A stretch of DNA of 64,000 bases from CAZAGD01 sp964484485 (lineage in GTDB: Bacteria; Desulfobacterota; SM23-61), in the NCBI GenBank assembly GCA_964484485.1, contig CAZAGD010000231.1:1-64000 (forward strand), read 5' to 3'. This document shows, piece by piece, positions 52,412 to 60,923 of the stretch. The notes under the pieces are model-generated. The model searched no databases. It was given only the letters and a program-made list of their open reading frames with translations, and was not told the DNA's origin. The first letter of the stretch is position 1. The number at the start of each line of letters is the position of its first letter. Position numbers and translations under genes: made by a program.

Positions 52412-52778
52412 TATTCTTTTTCTTTCACAGGTACAGGCGGGGAGATAGGCCTCTTTTTTTAAAGAAGGGCTTACCCACCGAAAAATATCTCCTCATTCAA
52501 TGTAGCGTAAGGGCTTGTCCCTTACCTTAATTGCAGCAACTCATAAAGAAGATTCAACTTCCAAATTTATTTAAGAAGACTTTTTTAAAGATCCCCGCAT
52601 CCTTGCCCACCTTCAATTTTTTTAAAAAAAGTAATGGTTTTGAAAGAATAATCATAAAAATTTCCTTGGAAGGCGCAAAGGTGAAAGTAAGACCATCAAA
52701 ATTTATCCAAAAATGAAGGAGGGCAAGAAAAGGTTTCTAAGGCCTTAGGCCATGAATTGATTAAAAAATGATCGACAA

Positions 52779-53615
52779 TCAAGTAAAAGGCTGGCCAGAA
52801 AAGACCTCAATAAGGAATTTTTGGGCCTCTGCTGGTGAATGTAAACAGGAAGGAATATTCCACCCCTCTTCTCCTAATATGCGGAGCACCTCCCAAAGGG
52901 GGGGATAAGTCAATTTTAAGGAATTATTCACAAAGGTCTTATGCCAAAAATCTTCCCACGGCCCATAAAATAAAACTTGCCCCTTATCCAAGTAAATAAA
53001 ATCTTGCGCCCGAAGAGCGGCGGAGAACGAGTGGGTAATGTGCAAGATGGTTTTCCTTTCTTGACCATGAATTTGGGCGAGCAATTTTAGAATCTCTTCC
53101 TGATCTTGCAGATCGAGCATAGATGTAGGTTCGTCTAAAATGAGGATTTCACAATCCATAGCTAAGATCCCAGCTAGAACAACTTTTTGCTGTTGACCAC
53201 CGGAAAGTTGATGGGGAGCTGCGCAGCGATAATTTTGCATACCCACGATGGCTAAGCCCTTTTCTACCCGTTCCACAATGGTCTTTCGATCTAAGCCCAT
53301 ATTTTCCAAACCAAAAGCCACATCTTCCTCTACTACCGCGCAGACAATTTGATTTTCAGGATTAGAAAAAATATACCCCACTTGCGGCAAAACTTCCCCC
53401 GGGAGCAAAGGTTCTCCAGCAATCCGAATCGAACCCTCCTTAGGAGAAATTAGTCCTTTAATAAGTTTCCCCAAGGTAGTCTTTCCTGATCCATTAGGGC
53501 CCATTAGGGAGACATACCGACCCCGGGGAATAAATAAATTAAATTTATTAAAAACAGGGATTTCCGTCCCCGAACGGGACGGGTAGGAAAAGGTGAGCTC
53601 ATTAATCTCTATCAT
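52779..53615 (-). CDS. ECF-type ABC-transporter ATPase (EcfA1-like)
   Basis: 278 residues. Walker A GPNGSGKT at 39-46, Q-loop GYIFSNPENQIVCAVVEED with the PENQ typical of ECF ATPases, signature LSGGQQQKVVLAGIL, Walker B ILILDEPTSMLD. It follows rplQ by 48 bp, the position that ecfA1 takes in many Firmicutes (rplQ-ecfA1-ecfA2-ecfT). Here the partner lies 1.1 kb further on and the transmembrane subunit is missing from the window. Confidence 0.92.
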   Translation of the reverse strand: MIEINELTFSYPSRSGTEIPVFNKFNLFIPRGRYVSLMGPNGSGKTTLGKLIKGLISPKEGSIRIAGEPLLPGEVLPQVGYIFSNPENQIVCAVVEEDVAFGLENMGLDRKTIVERVEKGLAIVGMQNYRCAAPHQLSGGQQQKVVLAGILAMDCEILILDEPTSMLDLQDQEEILKLLAQIHGQERKTILHITHSFSAALRAQDFIYLDKGQVLFYGPWEDFWHKTFVNNSLKLTYPPLWEVLRILGEEGWNIPSCLHSPAEAQKFLIEVFSGQPFT

Positions 53616-53663
53616 TTGGAGCTCAAAGACTTAGCCGAGAAATTTTTCCTTGCCTAAATATTT

Positions 53664-54128
53664 TTAAATTCTACCCGTGGGTTCAGGAGGGGCTATTACT
53701 TCCGTTTTTTTCTTTTTTTCTTTCTCGCGTCTTCTCTCGGCCCGCCTCTTTTTCATGGCTTTCTGCTCTTCACCCATGGAGATAATTTCTATAAGCGATA
53801 AAGGAGCACCATCTCCTGGACGGTTTCCCAGCTTTATGATGCGCGTATAACCCCCATTCTGCATTTGGAATCGAGGGGATATCTTCTCAAAAAGTTTGCG
53901 CACAATTTCTGGACTCCGCACTACCCGCAAGACCTGGCGCCGGGCATGTAGATCTCCTCTTTTCGCCAAAGTAATCAGTTTTTCTGCTAAAGGACGTAGC
54001 TCTTTGGCTTTGGCTTCGGTTGTTTTTATTCTTTCATGTTCAAACAGCGAGGTAACTAAATTGCGGAGCATAGCCCATCTATGTTCAGTGGTCCTGCCCA
54101 ACTTTCTACCAGCAATTCGGTGACGCAT
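53664..54128 (-). CDS. rplQ: 50S ribosomal protein L17
   Basis: 154 residues from ATG 54128 (MRHRIAGRKLGRTTEHRWAM), the usual L17 start; GAGGGTAAAG precedes it. In-frame codons further upstream extend into rpoA and are rejected. LVTSLFEHERIKTTEAKAKE and GGYTRIIKLGNRPGDGAPLS are typical. A charged ~35-residue tail (KKRRAERRREKEKKKKTEV) extends past the core. It follows rpoA by 14 bp. Confidence 0.96.
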   Translation of the reverse strand: MRHRIAGRKLGRTTEHRWAMLRNLVTSLFEHERIKTTEAKAKELRPLAEKLITLAKRGDLHARRQVLRVVRSPEIVRKLFEKISPRFQMQNGGYTRIIKLGNRPGDGAPLSLIEIISMGEEQKAMKKRRAERRREKEKKKKTEVIAPPEPTGRI

Positions 54129-54142
54129 CTTCTTTACCCTCT

Positions 54143-55150
54143 TTAGGCACTCTTTTCCTGTTTTTGTTGCAATTCCGGCGGAGGCCAATTTTCCAATTTC
54201 ATGCCCAAACTTAAGCCCATTTCCGCTAAAATTTCTTTGATTTCATTCAGCGACTTGCGGCCAAAATTCTTGGTCTTCAACATCTCCGCTTCCGTTTTTT
54301 GCACTAAATCCCCAATATATTTAATGTTGGCATTTTTTAAACAATTTGCGGAACGAACGGAAAGTTCCAGCTCTTCCACACTCTTGAAAAGATTTTCATT
54401 AAGTTTGGGCCTTTCCTCTGCCGGTTTAGGTTTGGGGACAACTTCTTCTTCGTTGAAATTTATAAACACACTCACCTGATCTTTAAGAATCTTAGCGGCA
54501 TAAGCTAAAGCATCAGCCGGAGCTATACCCCCGTTGGTCCAAATTTCCATCGTCAAGCGGTCATAATCAGTAATCTGGCCCACGCGCGTATGCGTTACCA
54601 TATAATTCACCTTGCGAATAGGCGAGAAAATAGCATCAATCGGAATAGTTCCTAGGGGAGCTTCCTCATCGCGGTTCCGCTCGGCCGGAACATATCCTCT
54701 ACCCCATTTAACCACCATCTCCATTTCTAATTCCCCATCGTTCGAGAGCGTAGCAATAGGATGTTCCGGGTTCAAAATTTCTACATGGGGATTAGGTTTT
54801 ATATCTTGGGCCCTTACTACTCCAGGTTTATTCGCTTTTAAGTAGAGGGTCTCTGGCCCATCACCATGCAATTTCACTAAAATTTCTTTTAAATTTAAGA
54901 TAATTTCCGTCACATCCTCCCGCACTCCTGGAATCGTGGAAAACTCATGGAGCACACCTTTGATGCGCACAGCCGTTATGGCTGCCCCTTGCAAAGAAGA
55001 AAGCAGAATGCGGCGTAAAGAATTGCCGATGGTAATACCAAAACCCCGCTCCAGCGGCTCTACGTGAAACCGACCATAAGTAGAACTAAGTGTTTCTTGG
55101 TCGGCTTCTACAGCCTTGGGTTTAATTAATGATTGCCAATTTTTATACAT
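54143..55150 (-). CDS. rpoA: DNA-directed RNA polymerase subunit alpha
   Basis: 335 residues, full length. The N-terminal domain dimerises and assembles the enzyme (GFGITIGNSLRRILLSSLQG, GDGPETLYLKANKPG). After a linker with KPKPAEERPKLNENLFK, the C-terminal domain (about 260-325) holds the helix-hairpin-helix that contacts UP elements and activators (LKNANIKYIGDLVQKTEAEM, NFGRKSLNEIKEILAEMGLS). Placed between rpsD and rplQ as in most bacteria. Confidence 0.98.
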   Translation of the reverse strand: MYKNWQSLIKPKAVEADQETLSSTYGRFHVEPLERGFGITIGNSLRRILLSSLQGAAITAVRIKGVLHEFSTIPGVREDVTEIILNLKEILVKLHGDGPETLYLKANKPGVVRAQDIKPNPHVEILNPEHPIATLSNDGELEMEMVVKWGRGYVPAERNRDEEAPLGTIPIDAIFSPIRKVNYMVTHTRVGQITDYDRLTMEIWTNGGIAPADALAYAAKILKDQVSVFINFNEEEVVPKPKPAEERPKLNENLFKSVEELELSVRSANCLKNANIKYIGDLVQKTEAEMLKTKNFGRKSLNEIKEILAEMGLSLGMKLENWPPPELQQKQEKSA

Positions 55151-55192
55151 AATGGATACTCCTTGATCGGGAATTCCGGCCCGAAAAGCCTT

Positions 55193-55819
55193 TTATTTTG
55201 AATAAAACTCCACAATTAATTGTTCCTTAATGGGCATAGTTATGTCTTCTCTTTGGGGCAAAGCCAAAATTCGTCCCCGAAAGTTTTCCCGATCCAGCTC
55301 CAACCAAGAGGGAATCCCTCGGCGCGCTACGCCTTCCAGGGCATCAATGATCCTGGGATTGGTTCGGCTTTTTTCTCGTAATTCGATCACGTCGCCAATT
55401 TTTACTAAATAAGAAGGAATATTTACTTTCCGGCCACTTATCAAAAAGTGGCCATGCTGGACAAGTTGTCGCGCTTCGCGACGGGAATGAGCAAATCCTA
55501 AGCGATAGACCATATTGTCTAAGCGTCTTTCCAGAAGAACTAATAGGTTTGTTCCCGTAATCCCCTTTTGTTTTTCGGCCCGCTCAAAAAAGTTGCGAAA
55601 TTGTTTCTCCGTCAACCCATACATCCGCTTCACTTTCTGTTTTTCTCTTAGCTGCTGCCCGTAACTAGAAAACTTGGGCCGACTTTGACCATGTTGACCG
55701 GGCGCATAGCTGCGTCTTTCCAAAGCGCATTTATCAGAATAACAGCGGTCGCCTTTTAGATAAAGCTTTAAATTTTCCCGTCGGCATAAGCGGCAAACAG
55801 ATTCGGTATATCTGGCCAA
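55193..55819 (-). CDS. rpsD: 30S ribosomal protein S4 (zinc form)
   Basis: 208 residues starting at TTG 55819 with AGGAGG upstream. The N-terminus carries a C+ zinc motif: CRLCRRENLKLYLKGDRC then SDKC. S4 is an early 16S rRNA binder. RRSYAPGQHGQSRPKFSSYG, RLDNMVYRLGFAHSRREARQ and GHFLISGRKVNIPSYLV (S4 RNA-binding domain) are diagnostic. Confidence 0.97.
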   Translation of the reverse strand: MARYTESVCRLCRRENLKLYLKGDRCYSDKCALERRSYAPGQHGQSRPKFSSYGQQLREKQKVKRMYGLTEKQFRNFFERAEKQKGITGTNLLVLLERRLDNMVYRLGFAHSRREARQLVQHGHFLISGRKVNIPSYLVKIGDVIELREKSRTNPRIIDALEGVARRGIPSWLELDRENFRGRILALPQREDITMPIKEQLIVEFYSK

Positions 55820-55856
55820 CTTGCTCCTCCTCTCTTTTTACTCCTCGTTCTTAGGT

Positions 55857-56249
55857 TTATACCCGCCGCCTTTTGGGTGGGCGACAACCATTGTGAGGTA
55901 TAGGGGTGACGTCCCGGATAAGATCAATCCGCAACCCCGCCGCCTGGAGAGATCTAAGGGCGGCTTCTCTTCCAGCGCCCGGCCCTTTTATGTAAACTTC
56001 AATACTTTTCATTCCCTGCTCCATGGCTTTTTTAGCAGCCTGCTCGGCGGCCAATTGGGCAGCAAAGGGAGTACTTTTCCTGGAACCTTTAAAACCCACG
56101 CTCCCCGCGCTCGCCCAAGTGATAACATTACCGTTGGCATCAGTAATTGTTACAATCGTATTATTAAAAGTAGATTGAATATGCGCGATTCCATGAGGAA
56201 TATTGCGTTTTTCTTTTTTCCTTCCTCCGGTGCTTTTTTCCGGTGCCAT
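55857..56249 (-). CDS. rpsK: 30S ribosomal protein S11
   Basis: 130 residues. S11 forms part of the platform and contacts mRNA near the E site. GIAHIQSTFNNTIVTITDAN, SAGSVGFKGSRKSTPFAAQL and the invariant end TPIPHNGCRPPKRRRV are seen. A basic N-terminal extension (TGGRKKEKRN) is typical. It follows rpsM by 9 bp. Confidence 0.98.
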   Translation of the reverse strand: MAPEKSTGGRKKEKRNIPHGIAHIQSTFNNTIVTITDANGNVITWASAGSVGFKGSRKSTPFAAQLAAEQAAKKAMEQGMKSIEVYIKGPGAGREAALRSLQAAGLRIDLIRDVTPIPHNGCRPPKRRRV

Positions 56250-56258
56250 TCTTCCTCC

Positions 56259-56630
56259 TTACTTCTTGCGGCCCCCAATCGGGCGCCGGGGCCCTTTGCG
56301 CGTGCGGGCATTGGTGTGCGTGCGCTGCCCCCGCACAGGCAGAGAACGACGATGCCTCAGGCCACGGTAGGTACCCAGATCCATCAGTCTCTTTATATTC
56401 ATGGAGACTTCTCGCCGCAAATCTCCCTCGATCTTCAAATTACTTTGATCTATAGCCTCCCTAATTTTGGCTATTTCCGCATCCGTTAATTCGTCCGTTT
56501 TCCGCTGGCCATTAACCTGAGCCATCTCTAAAATCTTCCGGGCGGTAGACCTGCCAATACCATGAATATACGTTAAAGCAATCTCTATATTTTTGTTACG
56601 GGGAAGATCAATACCAGCAATACGAGCCAA
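56259..56630 (-). CDS. rpsM: 30S ribosomal protein S13
   Basis: 123 residues from TTG 56630, with AAGGAGG 6 nt upstream. S13 touches the P-site tRNA and the large subunit. ARIAGIDLPRNKNIEIALTY, YIHGIGRSTARKIL, GTYRGLRHRRSLPVRGQRTH and the TNARTRKGPRRPIGGRKK end are diagnostic. Confidence 0.97.
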   Translation of the reverse strand: MARIAGIDLPRNKNIEIALTYIHGIGRSTARKILEMAQVNGQRKTDELTDAEIAKIREAIDQSNLKIEGDLRREVSMNIKRLMDLGTYRGLRHRRSLPVRGQRTHTNARTRKGPRRPIGGRKK

Positions 56631-56652
56631 TTTTTACCTCCTTCAGGCCTTT

Positions 56653-56766
56653 TCACCCCTGCCTTTGTTTATGGCGGGCGTTTTGGCAAATTACTCTGAT
56701 AACGCCTTTCCTCTTAATGATTTTACATTTATCGCAGATTTTTTTAACTGAAGCTCTCACTTTCAT
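56653..56766 (-). CDS. rpmJ: 50S ribosomal protein L36
   Basis: 37 residues, easily missed: MKVRASVKKICDKCKIIKRK, then GVIRVICQNARHKQRQG. The zinc ligands are CxxC (C11, C14), a later Cys (C27) and His32, giving the C+ form. It lies between infA and rpsM, the conserved place. Confidence 0.96.
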   Translation of the reverse strand: MKVRASVKKICDKCKIIKRKGVIRVICQNARHKQRQG

Positions 56767-56844
56767 GGAATTACCTCGGCGTGCAATAATTTTTTCCTTT
56801 TTATTTCATCCCTATCCCTGGTTTGTTCTTGATTCATCCCTGAC

Positions 56845-57111
56845 TCAGCCTCGGCTTTTCTTTATCCGTGGCCCAGCACTCGGCGCTTCCCCCTCTTTTT
56901 CTCTATAGATTATTCTGCCTCGGTTTAGATCATAAGGTGAAAGCTCTACGGTCACTTTATCCCCGGGTAATATTTTGATGAAATGCATGCGCATTTTGCC
57001 CGAGATGTGCGCCAATACGCGATGCCCGTTCTCTAACTCTACGCGAAACATGGCATTGGGCAGAGTTTCGACGACTGTTCCGGTTACTTCTATGGCGTCT
57101 TCTTTGGGCAT
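56845..57111 (-). CDS. infA: Translation initiation factor IF-1
   Basis: 88 residues, an OB-fold protein that blocks the A site during initiation. KEDAIEVTGTVVETLPNAMF, LENGHRVLAHISGKMRMHFI and ILPGDKVTVELSPYDLNRGR are the canonical sequence. The last ~15 residues (EGEAPSAGPRIKKSRG) exceed the usual 72. It lies 49 bp after map. Confidence 0.97.
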   Translation of the reverse strand: MPKEDAIEVTGTVVETLPNAMFRVELENGHRVLAHISGKMRMHFIKILPGDKVTVELSPYDLNRGRIIYREKEGEAPSAGPRIKKSRG

Positions 57112-57160
57112 CTTTTCTCTTCTCCATTATGGCCTATTTCCGGGCTCATCTTACTTACCT

Positions 57161-57940
57161 TCAAATCTTACTCAAAATGTCTGGTCCATTCTCGGTTATA
57201 GCCACCGAGTGTTCAAAATGGGCAGAAAGACTTCTATCTTTAGTAACGGCTGTCCATCCATCCTCTAAGATTTCTACTTCGTGCCCCCCGGCATTGATCA
57301 TAGGTTCAATAGCTAGAGTCATCCCCGGGCGCAACCTTATTCCCCGTCCGGGCAGGCCAAAGTTCGGGACTTGTGGTTTCTCGTGCAGATGCTTTCCAAT
57401 GCCATGGCCCACGAAATCACGTACTACCGAAAAACCTTGGCTCTCCACATAACGTTGAATAGCTGCCGAAATATCTTGCAAACGATTTTCCGGACGAGCC
57501 TGCTCAATAGCTAAATAAAGGGCTTCTTCAGCCACCCGCATTAATCTAGCGGCCTCGGGCGAAACCTGGCCCACGGGCAAGGTAATGGCTGCATCACCAT
57601 AAAACTCATCATAGATAACCCCAAAATCTAAACTCAGAATATCACCTTCTTTTAGGACTCGCTCAGATGGTATACCATGGACAATTTCTTCATTCACGGA
57701 AGTACACAACGCCGCGGGAAAGCCATTATAACCCTTGAAAGCCGGTTTGGCTTTTTTCTTGGCTAAAAGTTCTTCCGCCAATTCTTCCAAATCCCGCGTG
57801 GTAATTCCCGGCCGGACCGCTTCTTTAATTTCGGCCAAAATTTCCGCCACAATTTGATTACTTCGGCGCATTTTTTCTATTTCCTGGGGCGATTTGAGTA
57901 TTATCCTCTCTTCCTCAGCTGACAAATAAAAAAGGCTCAT
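57161..57940 (-). CDS. map: Methionine aminopeptidase, type I
   Basis: Removes the N-terminal methionine from new proteins. 259 residues. Metal ligands lie in SLDFGVIYDEFYGDAAITLP (the two Asp), VGHGIGKHLHEKPQVPNFG (His), TLAIEPMINAG (Glu) and a last Glu near HFEHSVAITENG. It directly follows secY with 3 bp between; the adk gene that usually separates them is absent. Confidence 0.97.
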   Translation of the reverse strand: MSLFYLSAEEERIILKSPQEIEKMRRSNQIVAEILAEIKEAVRPGITTRDLEELAEELLAKKKAKPAFKGYNGFPAALCTSVNEEIVHGIPSERVLKEGDILSLDFGVIYDEFYGDAAITLPVGQVSPEAARLMRVAEEALYLAIEQARPENRLQDISAAIQRYVESQGFSVVRDFVGHGIGKHLHEKPQVPNFGLPGRGIRLRPGMTLAIEPMINAGGHEVEILEDGWTAVTKDRSLSAHFEHSVAITENGPDILSKI

Positions 57941-57943
57941 CCG

Positions 57944-59251
57944 CTACCTTCTTCCTTTTATCCGCCCCCGTTTCATGAATCCTTCATAATGACGCATTAA
58001 CATATGCGATTCAATCTGCCCTACCGTATCCAAAGCAACACCGACCACAATCAATAGGGCCGTCCCGCCAAAATAAAAAGGGACATGAAATTTAGTAATT
58101 AAAATGGAAGGCAGTACACAGACGGCAGAAACATAAATGGCTCCGCTAAAAGTGATCCGGGTAAGCACCCGATCCACAAACTCGGCCGTTTTTTTACCAG
58201 GCCTAATTCCCGGAATATAACCACCGTACTTGCGCATATTATCAGCCACATCTGTGGGATTAAAAGTCACGGCCGTATAAAAATAGCAAAAGAAGAAGAT
58301 AAACCCAACATATAGGAGCTCATAAACTAACGACCCTGGCTCCAATTGGTTAGCCACTGCTTTCATCCACGGATGTTCCATAAAATTAGCAATGGTAGCA
58401 GGAAACATGATAATCGAAGAGGCAAAAATCGGCGGAATAACACCAGCGGTGTTAATCTTTAAAGGCAAATGGGTGCTTTGACCGCCGTACATTTTGCGAC
58501 CGACAATCCGCTTAGCGTATTGGACGGGGATGCGTCTTTGCCCTCTTTCCACGTAGATGATGGCCCCCACTACGGCCACCATGAAAACAATTAAAAATAT
58601 AGTCACCAAAATACTTAACTCGCCAGTGCGGATGAGGCGAACACTATTGCTGATTGCCGTAGGCATCCGCGCGACGATCCCCGCAAAAATTATTAAAGAA
58701 ATGCCATTGCCGATCCCCCGTTCGGTAATCTGCTCCCCCAGCCACATGATGAAGGCTGTCCCCGCCGTGAGGGTGATCATGGTCATGAAGCGAAATGCCC
58801 AGCCCGGCTCGGCGACAATTAATTCTCCGCCAGGCCCCGTCATTCTTTCCAAACCGATACTGATCCCAAACCCTTGGATTAAACTTAGCAAAACTGTTCC
58901 ATACCGGGTATACTGGGTGATCTTCTTCCTTCCCGCTTCCCCCTCCTTAGAAAGCCTCTCCAAGTGGGGGACAACAACCGTAAGCAGCTGCAAGATAATC
59001 GAAGAACTGATGTAAGGCATGATCCCCAGGGCAAAAACTGAAAGACGTTCGAAAGCTCCCCCGGAAAACATGTCTATAAAGCTAAAAAGCGTGCCTTTGG
59101 CTTGGGCAAAGAAGGCAGCTAAAGCAGTAGCATCGATTCCGGGTGTGGGAACATGCACGCCAATCCGATAAACAGCCAACAAGGCTAAAGTAACTAATAT
59201 CCTGCGCTTCAGCTCCGGTATTTTGGGAATATTCTGAAACCCCTGAAGCAC
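57944..59251 (-). CDS. secY: Protein translocase subunit SecY
   Basis: Pore of the Sec translocon, 435 residues, ten membrane helices, GTG start. FSFIDMFSGGAFERLSVFAL and GIMPYISSSIILQLLTVVVP lie near helix 2. AKRIVGRKMYGGQSTHLPLK and NTAGVIPPIFASSI are diagnostic of the later cytoplasmic loop and helix 7. The end is RHYEGFMKRGRIKGRR. It sits between rplO and map. Confidence 0.98.
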   Translation of the reverse strand: MLQGFQNIPKIPELKRRILVTLALLAVYRIGVHVPTPGIDATALAAFFAQAKGTLFSFIDMFSGGAFERLSVFALGIMPYISSSIILQLLTVVVPHLERLSKEGEAGRKKITQYTRYGTVLLSLIQGFGISIGLERMTGPGGELIVAEPGWAFRFMTMITLTAGTAFIMWLGEQITERGIGNGISLIIFAGIVARMPTAISNSVRLIRTGELSILVTIFLIVFMVAVVGAIIYVERGQRRIPVQYAKRIVGRKMYGGQSTHLPLKINTAGVIPPIFASSIIMFPATIANFMEHPWMKAVANQLEPGSLVYELLYVGFIFFFCYFYTAVTFNPTDVADNMRKYGGYIPGIRPGKKTAEFVDRVLTRITFSGAIYVSAVCVLPSILITKFHVPFYFGGTALLIVVGVALDTVGQIESHMLMRHYEGFMKRGRIKGRR

Positions 59252-59254
59252 GCT

Positions 59255-59695
59255 TTAAATAACCTCCGCTTTTCCGCCGACCGCCTCGATCTTACTTTTG
59301 GCTGCCAGACTGAATTGATGAGCCTTGATTGTCAAAGGAAAATTTAAAGAACCATCGCCCAATATCTTAACCTTTTCTTCTCCTTTTTTGATCAGTCCCG
59401 ATTCTTTGAGCAAGGCCGGGTCGACTACCGACCCCGCGGGGAATCGATTTAAATCTTTGAGGTTTACTATTTGCCATTCTTGACGGAATGGGTTAAAAAA
59501 CCCCCGCTTGGGTAAACGGCGTTGTAAAGGCATCTGGCCACCCTCAAATCCGCGCGAGCTTTTTCCTCCGGCCCGAGCCCTATGCCCTTTATGCCCCCGG
59601 GTAGCAGTGCCTCCATGCCCAGAGCCATCTCCCCGTCCTACTCTCTTTTTTTTCTTTCTTGATCCTGCTGGCGGCTTTAACGCATTGAGTTCCAT
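59255..59695 (-). CDS. rplO: 50S ribosomal protein L15
   Basis: 146 residues. A basic Gly-rich N-terminus (RKKKKRVGRGDGSGHGGTAT, RGHKGHRARAGGKSSRGFEG) threads through 23S rRNA; GQMPLQRRLPKRGFFNPFR and the globular C-terminus with INLK-type strands follow. It lies between rpmD and secY. Confidence 0.97.
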   Translation of the reverse strand: MELNALKPPAGSRKKKKRVGRGDGSGHGGTATRGHKGHRARAGGKSSRGFEGGQMPLQRRLPKRGFFNPFRQEWQIVNLKDLNRFPAGSVVDPALLKESGLIKKGEEKVKILGDGSLNFPLTIKAHQFSLAAKSKIEAVGGKAEVI

Positions 59696-59706
59696 ATGCC
59701 CAACCT

Positions 59707-59892
59707 CTAAACTTCTTCCACTTTGACCAAATGGCTAACTTTTTTAATCATTCCCCGAATAGCTGGAGTGTCTGGTAAACGCACAGAGCGGTGCATTTTG
59801 GTCAGTCCCAACCCGCGCAAAGTCCTCCTCTGCGTTTCGGGCTGACTAATTTCACTCCTAATTAGAGTTACTTGGATCATTTTTTCTCCCAT
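59707..59892 (-). CDS. rpmD: 50S ribosomal protein L30
   Basis: 61 residues. QVTLIRSEISQPETQRRTLR then GLGLTKMHRSVRLPDTPAI is the standard L30 sequence. The start may be the fifth codon (ATG 59880), since GGGAG lies 5 nt before it; both starts have ribosome sites. It lies between rpsE and rplO. Confidence 0.95.
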   Translation of the reverse strand: MGEKMIQVTLIRSEISQPETQRRTLRGLGLTKMHRSVRLPDTPAIRGMIKKVSHLVKVEEV

Positions 59893-59941
59893 TTTATTCC
59901 ACCTAAAGCAGTTTAGGATTATTTCTTAAAGCTCTTCCCTT

Positions 59942-60439
59942 TTAGGTTACCTCAGGGACTACTTTCCCTCTTTTGGTCGCCGCTTCTTCCGGAGTCTTGA
60001 GCTGGCGCAATCCATGGATAGTGGCTTTAATTATGTTATGGGGATTACGCGAACCAAAACACTTGGTGAGGATATTTTGTACTCCCGCTGATTCTAAGAC
60101 AGCCCGTACAGCACCGCCGGCTATTACTCCAGTGCCCTCGGAAGCTGGTTTTAAGAGCACGCGGGAGGCCCCGTATTCACCCACTACTTCGTAAGGTATC
60201 GTACCCTTGGTGATAGGAACGGCGATCAAGTTCTTTTTAGCTTGCTCTATGGCTTTGCGAATAGCTTCCGGAACTTCCCGAGCTTTGCCCAATCCAAACC
60301 CTACGATTCCCTGGCCATTGCCGACGACCACCAGAGCGCTAAAGCTAAATCTCTTTCCCCCTTTTACTACTTTGGCCACCCGATTTATGTGGGCAACTCG
60401 GTCGACCAGTTCCAATTCTTCGGGATTAATTTGAGCCAA
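59942..60439 (-). CDS. rpsE: 30S ribosomal protein S5
   Basis: 165 residues from TTG 60439, with GGAGG upstream. The S5 RNA-binding domain (LVDRVAHINRVAKVVKGGKR, VGNGQGIVGFGLGKAREVPE) and C-terminal domain (VIAGGAVRAVLESAGVQNIL, GSRNPHNIIKATIHGLRQL) are complete. S5 helps decoding fidelity. Confidence 0.97.
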   Translation of the reverse strand: MAQINPEELELVDRVAHINRVAKVVKGGKRFSFSALVVVGNGQGIVGFGLGKAREVPEAIRKAIEQAKKNLIAVPITKGTIPYEVVGEYGASRVLLKPASEGTGVIAGGAVRAVLESAGVQNILTKCFGSRNPHNIIKATIHGLRQLKTPEEAATKRGKVVPEVT

Positions 60440-60540
60440 TGAATTACCTCCGTTTAAATAACTTTCCTCTCCTGCGTCCTTAATTTAAATTGGCTTAATC
60501 TCTTTAAAAAGCTCAAACCTCTTCTGGGGCAGGATTTTTA

Positions 60541-60906
60541 TTAAAAACTCAACCCTTTTTCTCGTGCTGCTTCTGCTAAAGCTTTTACCCGCCCGTGGTA
60601 TAAAAAACCATTGCGGTCAAATACCACTTTCTGGATATTTAGAGCTAAAGCTTTCTCGGCAATTAGAGCCCCCACTTTTTTAGCTATTTCTATCTTGCCT
60701 TTACCTCGTTCAACTTCCCGCAGTTCCGGACTTAGCGTAGAGGCAGCCGCTAAAGTATGTCCCCGGCTATCATCGATTAATTGGGCATAAATATGCCGGG
60801 CGCTTCGGAATACGCACAACCGAGGACGCTCTGGAGTCCCCCTTACCTTGTCTTTATATCGCAATTTTCTTCTTTGGCGCGCAATCTCTTTTTCTTTTCT
60901 CAGCAC
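60541..60906 (-). CDS. rplR: 50S ribosomal protein L18
   Basis: 121 residues from GTG 60906. Binds 5S rRNA. RRKLRYKDKVRGTPERPRLC then VFRSARHIYAQLIDD, and the closing FDRNGFLYHGRVKALAEAAR, are diagnostic. The gap of about 100 bp to rpsE downstream holds no gene. Confidence 0.96.
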   Translation of the reverse strand: MLRKEKEIARQRRKLRYKDKVRGTPERPRLCVFRSARHIYAQLIDDSRGHTLAAASTLSPELREVERGKGKIEIAKKVGALIAEKALALNIQKVVFDRNGFLYHGRVKALAEAAREKGLSF

Positions 60907-60923
60907 TTTTCTTCCCTTGTTAA

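Larger units (their letters stand above)
51960..52778. other. Repeat-rich gap between EF-Tu-like and ECF ATPase genes
   Basis: About 820 bases with no gene. It holds an inverted pair of the ~85-bp family (52028-52095 minus; 52244-52328 plus) facing each other, a third copy (52350-52411, minus), a short piece of the 236-bp repeat core (52501-52540, reverse) and a final TGATCGACAATCA at 52769. The space would suit an EcfT gene, but no such frame exists. Confidence 0.75.

Noticed and set aside
52531..52716. 61-residue frame in the large repeat-rich gap
   Set aside because: No ribosome site and no homology seen; it is AT-rich intergenic sequence.
55821..56489. 222-residue plus-strand frame
   Set aside because: It is antisense to rpsK and rpsM; ribosomal-protein genes often leave such open antisense frames.
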